Source: Gammaproteobacteria bacterium
Lineage (GTDB): Bacteria > Pseudomonadota > Gammaproteobacteria > HK1
Direction: 5' to 3'
DNA length: 64,000 bases
Assembly (NCBI GenBank): GCA_012103455.1
Contig: WLWT01000001.1
Coordinates: forward strand, 1,970,001 to 2,034,000
Below are positions 25,524 through 34,599 of the stretch, piece by piece (the stretch's first letter is position 1; every line of letters begins with the position of its first letter). The notes under the pieces were generated by a model. The model saw only the letters and a list, made by a program, of their open reading frames with translations, was not told the DNA's origin and searched no databases. A program made the translations under genes and the position numbers.

Positions 25524-26620
25524 GTCCGCCGCTGGTACTCCCTGAGTAGTTCAGGCTCCGGGTCGTGGCCCAGTCCTGCACCGGTAGGTACCGCCAGGGC
25601 GCCGTTTTGCGGAGCTATCCACGGTCCGCTGGTGCTGGCCTCTACCGTTCCATAAAAACGCTCTATGTAACCCGAGCCCGGAATTGCCGCCATCAGGTGC
25701 AGCGTCGCCAGCCACCCTGGGCCGAAATAAGGGGAGTGCGGCATCAGGCTGACGGCGGCGGCTTCCGCCAGGATGGCCACTTTCATCAATTCACCGATGC
25801 CGCCGACTTTGGTGACGCTGGGCTGGGCGTAGTCCACCGCGCCGGCGGCGAACATATCCCTGAACTGAAACGAGGTGCAGTGGTTCTCGCCGGCGGCGAT
25901 GGACACGCCCGACTGGTGGCGTACCCGGGCCAGGCCAACGTGATCTTCCGGCGGGAACACCGGCTCTTCCAGCCAGGTGGGCTCGTAAGCCTTGAATGCG
26001 CGCGCCATGGCGAGGGCCTCTTGCGGGCGCCACGGGCAGTTGACATCGATCATGAGAGGTACCCCGTCGCCTAAGGTCTCGCGTGCTGCCCGCACCGCCG
26101 GCTCGGTGGTCTCGTGTAACTTGACCGCTGCGTAGCCGGCGTCCTGGGCACTCTTGCAATGTTCCGCCACCCATTCCGGATCGCCGTAGCGCAACAGGCT
26201 GGCGTAGGCGGGGATGCGCTCGCGCGAGGCACCGCCCAACAGCTTGTGCAGTGGTTGACCCGCCACTTTTCCGGCGATGTCCCACAGCGCTATTTCCAAT
26301 CCCGAAATGGCGAAGAGGGTAATGCCGTAGCGGCCGAACAGGTGTAACGATTGCTGGCAATGCCTGGCAATGCCGGCGATATCGGCCGCGTCGCGCCCGA
26401 TGACCGAGGGCGCGACCATATGCTCCAGGGCCGCCTTGACCGCCTCGGCGCAGGCGTAGCTGAAAGCTTCGCCCCAGCCGGTCACGCCAGCGCTGGTTTC
26501 AACCCGCACCAACAGGGTGCTCAGATGGCGCCAGGGTGCCGGGCCGATGAAGTCCGTGCTGTTAGCACCGTACTGAAACGGAAAGTCCAGGATGATGGCT
26601 TCTACACGTTCGATGATCAT
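25520..26620 (-). CDS. Mandelate racemase/muconate lactonizing enzyme-family protein
   Basis: A 366-residue enolase-superfamily enzyme with an N-terminal cap ([18 protein letters not shown]) and C-terminal barrel. Metal ligands lie in [20 protein letters not shown] and AAGENHCTS; the general base region is AAVKLHETT. The C-terminal end carries [11 protein letters not shown]. Members dehydrate sugar acids or racemise hydroxy acids, and the KLHE variant does not identify the substrate. Sixteen bases separate it from the hydrolase gene upstream, so they share an operon; DgoK nearby points loosely toward sugar-acid breakdown. It contrasts with the truncated relative at 1011. Confidence 0.85.
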   Translation of the reverse strand: MIIERVEAIILDFPFQYGANSTDFIGPAPWRHLSTLLVRVETSAGVTGWGEAFSYACAEAVKAALEHMVAPSVIGRDAADIAGIARHCQQSLHLFGRYGITLFAISGLEIALWDIAGKVAGQPLHKLLGGASRERIPAYASLLRYGDPEWVAEHCKSAQDAGYAAVKLHETTEPAVRAARETLGDGVPLMIDVNCPWRPQEALAMARAFKAYEPTWLEEPVFPPEDHVGLARVRHQSGVSIAAGENHCTSFQFRDMFAAGAVDYAQPSVTKVGGIGELMKVAILAEAAAVSLMPHSPYFGPGWLATLHLMAAIPGSGYIERFYGTVEASTSGPWIAPQNGALAVPTGAGLGHDPEPELLREYQRRT

Positions 26621-26635
26621 GATTGAGTGCCTAAG

Positions 26636-27454
26636 CTATGCATTGAGGAATTCGCGCACGGCGGTGGTGAACGCCTCGGGCTGTTCGAGATAGGCGGCGT
26701 GGGCCGCGCTGGCGATTTCAAGATAGCGCGAGCCGGCGATGCAGTGGGCCAAGCGGCGCACTTCGGGTGGCGGTGTCGTGGCATCTTCCGCCCCCACCAG
26801 GACCAGCGTGGGCGGTGGCGGTATGGGCCATTTCTCGATGCTACCGAAGGCATCGCCGCGGGCTAATAACCTCGCCGCGGCGCAGTAACCGCAGATCCTC
26901 ACCCTGGCCATGATCTGCGTAGCCCGCTGGCGCACCGCCGCGCTGGCCTCTGCCGCCACCATGCGCGGACCGCGCACTTGCGCCATCCCCGCCGGCCCTA
27001 GCGTAGTGATGTCTTCGATGCGGGCCGCGGTACGCGCCGCGCGCGTTTTCTCACCGGCCCGGGCCAAGCCGGCGGCAGGGGATGACAAGACGATGCGGTC
27101 AACCCGGGCGGCGGCGGTGGCAACCAGGGCGGTGGCGATAAGACCGCCCAGCGAATGGCCGATGATGTGCGCCCATTCCACGCCAAGTGCATCGAGCAGA
27201 GCGGTGGCGTCGGCAGCGTAGTCGTACGCTGACGGTGCTGCATAGGGCGAATCGTCCGAGCCGCCATAGCCGGGTGTATCCCAGGCGATGACCCGGTAGT
27301 GCTGCGCTAGCGCTTCCAACTGGTAGCTAAAGGAGGTGGAGCCGGCGCCGGCGCCGTGCAAGATGAGCAGCGCGGGGCCGCTACCGGCTGCCCGGTAGCC
27401 GATGCGCCTACCGGTAGCGATTGTTATTTGCTGTTGTGGGAAGGTAGCGCTCAT
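26636..27454 (-). CDS. Alpha/beta-fold hydrolase
   Basis: A 272-residue enzyme. LLILHGAGAGSTSF forms the oxyanion region, GHSLGG the nucleophile elbow with catalytic Ser, VLVGAEDATTPP the acid and SAAHAAYLEQPEAF the histidine. The family includes esterases, lactonases and C-C hydrolases. It is first in an operon with the enolase-superfamily enzyme, suggesting the pair processes one metabolite (for example a lactone or ester and the acid it yields); this is inference. The 163-bp spacer to DgoK on the other side contains the divergent promoters. Confidence 0.82.
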   Translation of the reverse strand: MSATFPQQQITIATGRRIGYRAAGSGPALLILHGAGAGSTSFSYQLEALAQHYRVIAWDTPGYGGSDDSPYAAPSAYDYAADATALLDALGVEWAHIIGHSLGGLIATALVATAAARVDRIVLSSPAAGLARAGEKTRAARTAARIEDITTLGPAGMAQVRGPRMVAAEASAAVRQRATQIMARVRICGYCAAARLLARGDAFGSIEKWPIPPPPTLVLVGAEDATTPPPEVRRLAHCIAGSRYLEIASAAHAAYLEQPEAFTTAVREFLNA

Positions 27455-27617
27455 GTTGATGGCTCCAGCCGTTGTTAGGGATGGGCGGGCAATGCCCGGA
27501 GCTCCGCGTTTTCCTGCAACGCCGCCGCTTGGTTAGCTTGAGCGCGCCGTAGGCGCAGGGGAAGAGCATAGTTTGGCCAGCTCCTAAAACACCGTCCCAT
27601 GATAAGGTCTCCCGGCT

Positions 27618-28574
27618 ATGACAACCGCACTCATCGCCCTCGATTGGGGCACATCCAGATTACGGGCTTACCGCGTCGATAGCAGGGGCGCTATCGAGGC
27701 ACGGCGCACCTTGGACTGCGGCATCAGTTGTCTTCCCGCCGGTGGTTTCGCCACGGCTCTGGCCGATGCGTGTGCCGATTGGTTGGCGGCGGCGCCTCAT
27801 GCGCCTTTAATAGCAAGTGGCATGGTGGGCTCGCGCCAGGGCTGGCTAGAGGCGCCTTATGTGCAGTGCCCGGCCACGTTGGATGATTTGGCAGCGGGCT
27901 TGACCGAGGTGGAATTAACCGAAGTAGCGTGTGCCGCAGGCCGCGTGCTGTATATCGTCGCGGGGGTCAGCATGGACGGCGGGCGCATGCCGGATGTCAT
28001 GCGTGGCGAGGAGACCCAGGTTATAGGGGCGGCGTCGGCCATGGAGAGCGTCTGTATGGAGAGCGCCTGTGTTGTGCTGCCCGGCACCCATAGCAAATGG
28101 GTCGATTACGCCCATGGCAGCATTAGCTCTTTTGCCACCCACATGACCGGGGAAGTGTTCGCGCTGTTGCGCGGGCACAGCATTTTGAGCGTCCTGATGG
28201 AAGGCGATGGCTACGACGCGCAGGCTTTTGGCGATGGTGTGATGGCAGGGCAGGAGGCCGGCTGCGGCGGTGGCTTATTACACCGGCTGTTCGGTGTTCG
28301 CACGTTGACCTTGTTTGGCCGGCTTGCTCCGCACGCCGGCGCCTCTTATCTCTCGGGTTTGCTGATCGGGGCGGAAATTGCCGCAGCAGTGGAGCACGGC
28401 TACGGCGCCGGTGCCATCGTTTTGTTGGGCAGCGAAGATTTGATTGAGCGTTACCGGGTGGCGTTTGCACTGCTCCGAATGCAGGCAGTGGCCGGGCCGG
28501 ATGACGCAGCGCCAGCCGGTCTCACCCGTATTGCGCAGCGGGCGGGACTGATATCTATCGACCGACCCTTATGA
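27618..28574 (+). CDS. dgoK: 2-dehydro-3-deoxygalactonokinase
   Basis: A 318-residue sugar-acid kinase of the DgoK family. DWGTSRLRAYR (residues 9-19) is the ATPase start, SGMVGSRQGW the substrate region, and VMRGEETQVIGA and LPGTHSKWVD are diagnostic. In the De Ley-Doudoroff pathway it phosphorylates 2-keto-3-deoxygalactonate; the aldolase partner (dgoA) is not next to it. Residues VCMESACV arise from a 15-bp near-duplication at 28041-28070 (MESVC, MESAC). The gene is divergent from the hydrolase and enolase-superfamily pair. Confidence 0.85.
   Translation: MTTALIALDWGTSRLRAYRVDSRGAIEARRTLDCGISCLPAGGFATALADACADWLAAAPHAPLIASGMVGSRQGWLEAPYVQCPATLDDLAAGLTEVELTEVACAAGRVLYIVAGVSMDGGRMPDVMRGEETQVIGAASAMESVCMESACVVLPGTHSKWVDYAHGSISSFATHMTGEVFALLRGHSILSVLMEGDGYDAQAFGDGVMAGQEAGCGGGLLHRLFGVRTLTLFGRLAPHAGASYLSGLLIGAEIAAAVEHGYGAGAIVLLGSEDLIERYRVAFALLRMQAVAGPDDAAPAGLTRIAQRAGLISIDRPL
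28041..28070 (+). repeat. 15-bp near-perfect tandem duplication inside dgoK
   Basis: ATGGAGAGCGTCTGT followed directly by ATGGAGAGCGCCTGT, one mismatch. It is in frame and adds five residues to a surface segment before LPGTHSKW. Confidence 0.75.
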
Positions 28575-28594
28575 CTGGCCTTTATGCCCGACCC

Positions 28595-29383
28595 TTATAG
28601 GGGGGTTGGCAGCCTATAGTCCTGGAGGCGATAGTCCCTGAGGTTGATACCGATGTCTACATCGGTGCGCAAGGTGGCCAGTTGCAATGACAGCAGCGCC
28701 TCGCGCCGGTGGCTTTGCAATAACTTGTACAACCGGCCTTGCTCCTGCGCCACCTCCAGCATGGTATCCAGATGGTGGTGCGTTCGGATGAGTTGAGCCG
28801 CCGCCTTCGGTCCGATCCCGGGGACGCCGGGAATACCTTGGCCCGGGTCGCCTACAAGAGCGAGATAAGTGGCCAGGCGGGCCGCAGGAATGCCGAAGCG
28901 CTCGTGCACGGTGGCCGCAGTGAGGTTCTGATCGGCAAAATGATTGCGCACGGCGATGTTTTCCCCCAGCAGCATGAGCAGGCTCTTGTCCGTCGATACG
29001 ATCAGCACCCTGGCGCCGCGGCCAGCCGCTTTAGTGCTGATGGTGGCGATCACGTCGTCGGCTTCGAAGCCAGGCGCGCGAATGATCTTGAGGCCGGCCC
29101 GCTCGAACACGTTTTCGAAGTCGGATAGGGCCTCGGCTAATCGTGTGGGCATGGCTGGCCGGCCCGCTTTGTAGCCATCGTGGAGCTGGTGCCGCCAGGT
29201 GGGCGGTGGTGCATCGAAAACACCCGCACCGTGACTGGCTGGGTAATGATGCAGGAGGCGGTCCAGGGACGCGCCTACAGTCGCTAGGGTTTTACGGGTG
29301 TGCATCTCCGGGGCGGCAGCGTCGGGCACGCCGGCGAAGATACGCCGCACCAGATTGAGCCCGTCCACCAAAATCAAACGCAT
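28595..29383 (-). CDS. 5'-3' exonuclease / flap endonuclease (Xni-like)
   Basis: A 262-residue member of the PIN-like FEN1 family, shorter than the Pol I exonuclease domain and similar in size to E. coli ExoIX. Acidic metal-binding residues lie in ILVDGLNLV, PGFEADDVIATI and VSTDKSLLML, with the H2TH segment in GDPGQGIPGVPGIGPKAAAQL. It acts on 5' flaps or ssDNA ends, possibly with a role in repair. The C-terminus has a small repeat (RDYRLQDYRL). It converges on dgoK with a 20-bp gap. Confidence 0.82.
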   Translation of the reverse strand: MRLILVDGLNLVRRIFAGVPDAAAPEMHTRKTLATVGASLDRLLHHYPASHGAGVFDAPPPTWRHQLHDGYKAGRPAMPTRLAEALSDFENVFERAGLKIIRAPGFEADDVIATISTKAAGRGARVLIVSTDKSLLMLLGENIAVRNHFADQNLTAATVHERFGIPAARLATYLALVGDPGQGIPGVPGIGPKAAAQLIRTHHHLDTMLEVAQEQGRLYKLLQSHRREALLSLQLATLRTDVDIGINLRDYRLQDYRLPTPL

Positions 29384-29470
29384 GGGCGAAATCGTTCAGC
29401 TTGTGTTCAGGCAGGCGCAGGCAGACTGCGCCCCACCATCAAAGCACACCTTCACCGCACAGGGCCAGTC

Positions 29471-29869
29471 ATGCAAACAAGCAAGCGGGTGATGAGCAAA
29501 CGGGTGGCGGTAGTTTTACTGCTGGGCGGATGGCTGTCTTTGACCCATGGATCGGCTAGCGCCGGTGGATTTGCTAGCGCTGGCTCGGTGACCATTGTCA
29601 TCAACGATGGCCGCGACGTGCATGGGATTTCACATATAGGCCAGCGGTCTCATTGCGGACGTGCTTATCATTCGGCGATAAGGAAAATCTCTGCGGGTAA
29701 GGTGAACATTGCCGGGTCGTTCGGGGCCAGTTCAGTGGGTGACAGGTCTGCCGGGCAACGGGCGCGGCGCGGCGCGCGGTTGTGTCACTCTCATCGGGGT
29801 CCACTACATTGCCATAATACTCGCCGGTATCTGTACGGCCATACCCATCACCGCTATCGTCATCACTAG
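29471..29869 (+). CDS. Small exported His-rich protein
   Basis: A 132-residue protein from ATG 29471. A typical signal peptide (SKRVAVVLLLGGWLSLTHGS, cleavage near ASA-GG) is followed by a glycine/serine region and a histidine/arginine-rich tail ending HTHHRYRHH. No family recognised. The tail might bind metals in the periplasm, but another frame is open over the 3' half (29709-29921), so a frameshift cannot be excluded. Its position ahead of the PepSY-like protein and two-component genes suggests shared control. Confidence 0.5.
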   Translation: MQTSKRVMSKRVAVVLLLGGWLSLTHGSASAGGFASAGSVTIVINDGRDVHGISHIGQRSHCGRAYHSAIRKISAGKVNIAGSFGASSVGDRSAGQRARRGARLCHSHRGPLHCHNTRRYLYGHTHHRYRHH

Positions 29870-29925
29870 GTGGCGCCAAGGCGTGTCATCCGCCTCGCGA
29901 TCGATGAGCACATCTATCTAAGAGC

Positions 29926-30189
29926 ATGAATAAACACCGAGTTACCGCAGGACCTAGTCTGGCCGGACTGCTACGCACATTGTTGGTGGCGCTGGCACTG
30001 GCGCTGGGGCTCACCGCGGCCCCGGCTGCCGCCGCGCAGGCGAGCAGTCCTGATGAGGCGGCGGCTATGGTGCAGGCGAGGTCGGGCGGGCAGATCTTGG
30101 GCGTGCAGGCGAAGCAGGGCCAGTATTTAGTCAAAGTACTCACTGGTGACGGACGTGTGCGAGTGGTGGCGGTGCCGATGCGGCGGTGA
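29926..30189 (+). CDS. Small periplasmic PepSY-like protein
   Basis: An 87-residue protein with a long hydrophobic signal (LLRTLLVALALALGLTAAPA) and a mature domain of about 50 residues: SSPDEAAAMVQARSGGQ then ILGVQAKQGQYLVKVLTGDG. This alpha-beta pattern fits PepSY domains, small regulatory modules often found with two-component systems. It ends at 30189, just before the response regulator gene, so the three or four genes 29.4-32.3 kb form one operon. It may tune the sensor kinase from the periplasm (inference). Confidence 0.65.
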   Translation: MNKHRVTAGPSLAGLLRTLLVALALALGLTAAPAAAAQASSPDEAAAMVQARSGGQILGVQAKQGQYLVKVLTGDGRVRVVAVPMRR

Positions 30190-30221
30190 CAGGTTTTAGC
30201 GCTGCGGGGAGTCGATGCATC

Positions 30222-30905
30222 ATGCGGGCGCTCGTAATCGAGGATGAAGATACTATTCGTGGGCAGTTAGTCGGCCACCTACAAGCCGCAGGCTACGCTG
30301 TGGATGAGGCTAGCGATGGAGAAGAGGGGCTTTATCTGGGCTTGGAATTTCCCATTGATGTGGCGGTGGTCGATATCGGCTTACCGGGTGTTACCGGCAT
30401 TGAAGTGGTGCAAAAATTACGCGGTGCCGGGCGTAGCTTTCCCATTCTTATCTTGACCGCCCGCTCGCGCTGGCAAGACAAAGTAGGCGGGCTGGAGGCG
30501 GGTGGTGACGACTACCTGGTGAAGCCGTTTCATATGGAGGAGCTATTGGCGCGGCTGCGGGCCTTGCTGCGCCGGGCCGGTGGCTGGACCCAGGACAAGC
30601 TGTGCTGTGAAGGGGTTGAATTGGATACGCGCAAGCAGACGGTGGCTTTGCATGGGGCGCCGGTGGAGCTGACGGCGTACGAATACAAAGTCGTCGAATA
30701 CCTGATGGTCAATGCTGGCGAGGTGCTCTCGAAGACGGTGCTGGGCGAGCATGTGTACGGCGAGGATCTGGATCCCCACAGCAACGTCTTGGAGGTGCTG
30801 GTGGGCCGGGTGCGCAAGAAACTCGATCCGCAAAAAACGCTCAATCCCATAGAGACCTTAAGGGGGCGGGGTTACCGCTTTAGGCTACAGCGTGATTCAG
30901 TCTGA
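30222..30905 (+). CDS. OmpR/PhoP-type response regulator
   Basis: A 227-residue regulator. The receiver domain has acidic residues Glu8/Asp9, the phospho-acceptor Asp51 (VVDIGLPG), Thr79 and Lys101 (DYLVKPFH). The C-terminal winged helix (ELTAYEYKVVEYLMVNAGE, LEVLVGRVRKKLD, RGRGYRF) binds DNA. The frame opens earlier at 30186, but ATG 30222 gives the family start MRALVIEDE. Its partner kinase starts 58 bases downstream. Resembles PhoP/QseB-like regulators in sequence. Confidence 0.9.
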   Translation: MRALVIEDEDTIRGQLVGHLQAAGYAVDEASDGEEGLYLGLEFPIDVAVVDIGLPGVTGIEVVQKLRGAGRSFPILILTARSRWQDKVGGLEAGGDDYLVKPFHMEELLARLRALLRRAGGWTQDKLCCEGVELDTRKQTVALHGAPVELTAYEYKVVEYLMVNAGEVLSKTVLGEHVYGEDLDPHSNVLEVLVGRVRKKLDPQKTLNPIETLRGRGYRFRLQRDSV

Positions 30906-30963
30906 GTGATAGCGGGTTGATTAGAACGGGCCTGGCTGGCGTTCGTCCGCCGAACTGCCACGG

Positions 30964-32313
30964 ATGAGACTTTACTGGGATTCGCTGGCGCATCGGCTGG
31001 TTGTCATCGCCACCGCCGTGCTCATTGTTTGCCTAGGTTTAACCGGCTTCGCGTTGGAGAGAGCGTTTCTAGAGGCTAGCCTGGATCTGGTCCGTGAGCG
31101 GCTGCAAGCACAAGTTTATGCCCTGCTGACGGCGGCGGAGATGGACGATGACGGGCGCCTGGCAGTGCCCGAAGCACCGCCCGAACCGCGCCTGTCTACC
31201 CCAGCCTCCGGGCTCTATGCTTATTTGGTGAAGGGGACTAAGGAGGTCATCTGGCGCTCTCCCTCCGCCATTGGCCGCTCGTTTTCATTTCCCGCCGCGA
31301 TTGCAGTCGGCAGCGGTGTTTTCGCGCTGCTGGATACCGCCGATCCCGTGTTCGCTTATGTATTTGCCATCGACTGGGAGGCGGGTGATGGCACAGTGCG
31401 GCGCTACGCGGTACAAATTGCTGAACGGCGGGCCCCATTCGATGCCCGCCTAAGCACCTTCAGGCGCACCCTCTGGGGCTGGTTTGGTGGCGGCGCCTCG
31501 GCGTTGGTTCTAGCGCAAGCGCTGGTGCTCGCGTGGGGCCTGGCGCCGCTGCGGCGGGTGGCGGTGGAAGTGCGGGCTATAGAGCAGGGGCAGCAAAAGC
31601 GCCTCACGGGCCGCTACCCACGGGAACTGGGGCCGTTGACCCGCGCTTTGAACGCGCTCATCGACATAAGTGAGCGCCGCTTGGAACGCTATCAACATGG
31701 CCTGGCCGAGTTGGCGCATTCCTTGAAAACCCCGCTCGCTGTAATGCGGGCGGCGGCGGAGGCGAACGAACATGAGTTGCGCGTGGCGGTGGCCGCGCAG
31801 GTAGAGCGCATGGATCGGGTGGTGGGATACCAGTTACAGCGTGCTGCTGCCACGGGTACGAGCGGGTTGGGGCCGCCGCTCGAGGTGGCGCCGCTGGTCG
31901 CCTCGCTGGCCAACTCGCTACACAAAGTCTATGCCGAACGGGGACTTGTTATTGCAACGGATATCGCCGAGGACCTGGTGTTCAGGGGCGATGAAGGCGA
32001 TCTCATGGAAATGCTGGGCAATCTTATGGACAACGCCTGCAAGTGGGCCGCCTCGGCGGTATGGGTAAGCGGATACCATGACAACGGTGACGTTGTATTG
32101 ACAGTAGAGGATGACGGCCCAGGTATTCCCGGGGAAGCGGTCACGACGTTGCTCAAGCGGGGTGGCCGTACGGATGCGGATGTACCGGGACAAGGAATTG
32201 GTCTCGCCGTCGTCGTTGAACTCTGCCGCGAGGCTTATCACGGTGAACTTTCTATCAATGAACGGGAGGGTAGCGGTGCCAGCGTGCGTTTATCTTTGCC
32301 CATGCCCGAATAG
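30964..32313 (+). CDS. PhoQ-like sensor histidine kinase
   Basis: A 449-residue inner-membrane kinase. TM1 (LVVIATAVLIVCLGLTGFAL) is followed by a periplasmic sensor of about 130 residues (EPRLSTPASGLYAYLV, WRSPSAIG), TM2 near residues 175-200, a HAMP-like linker (RVAVEVRAIEQGQQKRL), the H-box with His252 (ELAHSLKTPLAVM) and ATPase boxes NLMDNACKWA and VEDDGPGIPG. The sensor layout is PhoQ-like, but the ligand is unknown. It pairs with the adjacent response regulator. Confidence 0.88.
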   Translation: MRLYWDSLAHRLVVIATAVLIVCLGLTGFALERAFLEASLDLVRERLQAQVYALLTAAEMDDDGRLAVPEAPPEPRLSTPASGLYAYLVKGTKEVIWRSPSAIGRSFSFPAAIAVGSGVFALLDTADPVFAYVFAIDWEAGDGTVRRYAVQIAERRAPFDARLSTFRRTLWGWFGGGASALVLAQALVLAWGLAPLRRVAVEVRAIEQGQQKRLTGRYPRELGPLTRALNALIDISERRLERYQHGLAELAHSLKTPLAVMRAAAEANEHELRVAVAAQVERMDRVVGYQLQRAAATGTSGLGPPLEVAPLVASLANSLHKVYAERGLVIATDIAEDLVFRGDEGDLMEMLGNLMDNACKWAASAVWVSGYHDNGDVVLTVEDDGPGIPGEAVTTLLKRGGRTDADVPGQGIGLAVVVELCREAYHGELSINEREGSGASVRLSLPMPE

Positions 32314-32392
32314 GATCTGTTGAAAATAATATCTTGATCTTGCATCGATTGAACTTTCGATTCCTTCCCTGCCCACCCATTATTTGGAGAGT

Positions 32393-32662
32393 ATGTTTAC
32401 CGCCTCACTGCTGCGCGATGTATTTCCTGACGGAAAAGAAATGACGCTGTATGGGAAAGGTTACGGTGCCAAGATCCAAAAAGGCGGCACTAGATATCGC
32501 GGCGCTCGGAGCTTCGTGTTGTTCAATGTGATGGTAGGGCCGTTATGGCTTATCCATGATGCGGTTCAAGGCATCGCGGCGCAATTGCACATTGACGCTG
32601 TCCTCACCGAGTTTATGGGTAGCGGCCTAAATGTCCAACGATGTGTTGGCGCCACAGAGTAG
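32393..32662 (+). pseudogene. Fragment of an RNA ligase (T4 Rnl2-like nucleotidyltransferase domain)
   Basis: The sequence TLYGKGYGAKIQKGGTRYRG, SFVLFNVMVG, then AVQGIAAQLHIDAV matches the middle of RNA ligase-domain proteins, usually read as GEGYGAKIQKGG and FDVRVGDWWL. The upstream nucleotidylation motif with the catalytic lysine and the C-terminal part are missing, and several core positions are changed (N for D in FNVMVG). It is a decayed fragment. Its end overlaps the convergent dehydratase gene, and the origin of the joined sequence is unclear. Confidence 0.65.
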
Positions 32663-33540
32663 GACCCCCACTTTCTCGCCCGCGCGAGGCTGGTAGGCGC
32701 CGCTCAGGAGGGCGGCTAATGAAGTGGCGCCCGCCGGTTCCACCAGCAGGCGCAGTTCATTCCAAAGAGCACGGCGGGCCGCCATCACCGCCTGGTCGGT
32801 GACCAGAATCGAGTCAGCCACGTGCCGGGAAGTAATCGCATAGGGTAATGCGCCTAAACGCCGCGCGCCCAGGGCATCGGCGCCGACCCCGCTAACCACC
32901 ACATCCACCGGCCCGCCCGCCCCTCCGGCGCTATGCAAGGTGGCGGTGTGTTCGGTTTCAACGGCGATGACCCGGGCCTCGTTTTGCCACCAGCCGGCGA
33001 TGCCGGCGATGAGTCCACCGCCGCCCACCGCGATCAATACTGTGTCCAAATGCGGGCACTGCGCTTGCCATTCCATGGCTGTGGTGCCTTGGCCGGTTAT
33101 GGTCTCCAGTTGATCGTAGGCGTGGATGCTCATGGCACCCGTCTGCGCTTGGCGCTCCGAACAAGCTTGCAAGGCTTCTTGGTACTCGTTGCCGGCCACG
33201 TTGACGGTAGCGCCGTAAGCCTGCAGCCGCTCTATCTTCGCGGGTGAGGCGATGCCGGGGACGAAGATCTCCACGGCAATGTTCAGCTTGGCGGCGGCGT
33301 AAGCCACCGCAGCGGCGTGGTTGCCGCCGGATGCGGCAATGACCCCGGAACCGGGCACGTCCCGGCTCAAGAGGTTGTTGAAGGCGCCGCGGGCTTTGAA
33401 GGTGCCGCTCACCTGTAGGTGTTCGAGCTTCAACGATACTGGGGTGTTTATGCCTAAGGCGCTTCTCTCCAATTCGATAACAGGCGTGGTGCGCACGTGT
33501 TGCGCGATGCGGCTAGCGGCTTCACCGATGAGTGTTCTAA

Positions 33541-34427
33541 GAACCTGTTCAAGATCTGACGATTTTGGACATCTGACCTAAGCTATTGTTATCCATAGTC
33601 ATAGCGGCTGCGAAGGCAATGACAGACGAGCGAATCTACCCGAGTGACCTATCTCGCCAACAGTTCGAGAAAGTTAGACCGATCCTGGAGGCGGCGCGTC
33701 GGCGAACCAAGCCAAGGCAACTCGATCTCTATCACGTGTTCAACGCAGTGTTGTACCTGCTGAAGACCGGCTGCCAATGGCGCATGTTGCCCAACGAGTA
33801 TCCAAAGTGGCGAAGTGTGCATGAGTATTTCACTATCTGGCGGCAATCGTCCCCAGAAGACTCTTGCAGCGCCTTGGACAAGGCGTTAAAAAAATGGGTT
33901 GGCGAGGCCCGCAAATCCCAGGGGCGCAGTGGCAAAACCAGCCTGATCATCGTTGATGCACAGAGCGTGAAGAACACAGACAGTGCAAACCACAAAGGTT
34001 ATGACGCAGGCAAGAAGACTTCTGGTATCAAGCGGCACATAGCTGTGGACACTCAGGGATTGGTGCACGCTGCTTTTGTGACCACGGCAAATGTCACTGA
34101 TCGAGCTGGGGCACTGGCCGCACTTGCTGCTCAAGCAGATGGGCGCCTCTCGGAGGTTAGGTGTGTAGTGGGCGATGGCGGGTACACGGGGATGGCTTTC
34201 GCTGGCGAAGTGCTGAGATTAATCGGAGCGAACGTCGAAATTATCAAACGCTCGGACACGGGTCGTTTTGCCGTCCTCCCGAAGAGGTGGGTTGTCGAGC
34301 GAACCTTCTCATGGTTTGAGAAAAACCGCCGGTTGTGGAAAAACTGTGAGCGGCTAATCGAAAGCTCGTTGGGCATGATGCTACTTGCAAATATTGCGCT
34401 GTTGCTTCGGAGATCTTGAACAGGCTC
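33541..34427 (+). mobile_element. IS5-family insertion sequence, copy 2 (887 bp)
   Basis: GAACCTGTTCAAGATCT at the left and AGATCTTGAACAGGCTC at the right, with TAA duplicated on both sides. Its transposase is identical to that of copy 3, and the DNA appears identical too, so both moved recently. It interrupts the first codons of a dehydratase gene. Confidence 0.95.
33619..34419 (+). CDS. IS5-family transposase (copy 2)
   Basis: 266-residue DDE transposase, identical to copy 3. Catalytic carboxylates are in SLIIVDAQSVKN, VVGDGGYTG and RWVVERTFSWFEK. Start is the ATG of MTDERIYPSD; the frame extends 11 codons upstream to the inverted repeat. Looks functional. Confidence 0.9.
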   Translation: MTDERIYPSDLSRQQFEKVRPILEAARRRTKPRQLDLYHVFNAVLYLLKTGCQWRMLPNEYPKWRSVHEYFTIWRQSSPEDSCSALDKALKKWVGEARKSQGRSGKTSLIIVDAQSVKNTDSANHKGYDAGKKTSGIKRHIAVDTQGLVHAAFVTTANVTDRAGALAALAAQADGRLSEVRCVVGDGGYTGMAFAGEVLRLIGANVEIIKRSDTGRFAVLPKRWVVERTFSWFEKNRRLWKNCERLIESSLGMMLLANIALLLRRS

Positions 34428-34523
34428 TAAGGGCGTCGTCGGACGGCGCGGTCATAGCGATGTCTCCGGCGGCTGGGGTGCGGGCAAGAGCGGGCACATC
34501 ATAGCCAACGCCCGGCAGTTCCT

Positions 34524-34551
34524 CCATGTTGTTAGCCCCATGTTGTTAGCG
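34524..34551. repeat. 14-bp tandem duplication
   Basis: CCATGTTGTTAGCC followed directly by CCATGTTGTTAGCG in the spacer right of the split dehydratase gene. Neighbouring sequence 34456-34570 holds no gene. Confidence 0.75.
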
Positions 34552-34599
34552 GGTTGAGCGACGTTTATCAATGTGGGTTCTGAGCTGTGCCACCGAGGG

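Larger units (their letters stand above)
32627..34455 (-). pseudogene. Threonine/serine dehydratase-like PLP enzyme, split by IS5 copy 2
   Basis: A fold-type II PLP enzyme. The lysine motif SGTFKARGAFNNL, glycine loop SGGNHAAAVAYAA and VGGGGLIAGIAG are present, and it ends VLLCGANTSLDI, as complete relatives do. The IS lies after codon 9: the ATG at 34455 opens MTAPSDDAL on the right of the IS and coding resumes RTLIGEAASRIAQHVRTTPV on the left at 33540, with TAA duplicated (33538-33540, 34428-34430). Removing the IS and one TAA restores one frame of about 313 residues. A GTG inside (33496) could express most of the protein without its first 24 residues. Confidence 0.85.

Noticed and set aside
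29709..29921. Alternative frame over the 3' half of the small exported His-rich gene
   Set aside because: It has no signal or family match; the His-rich frame continues from a good signal peptide. A frameshift remains possible.
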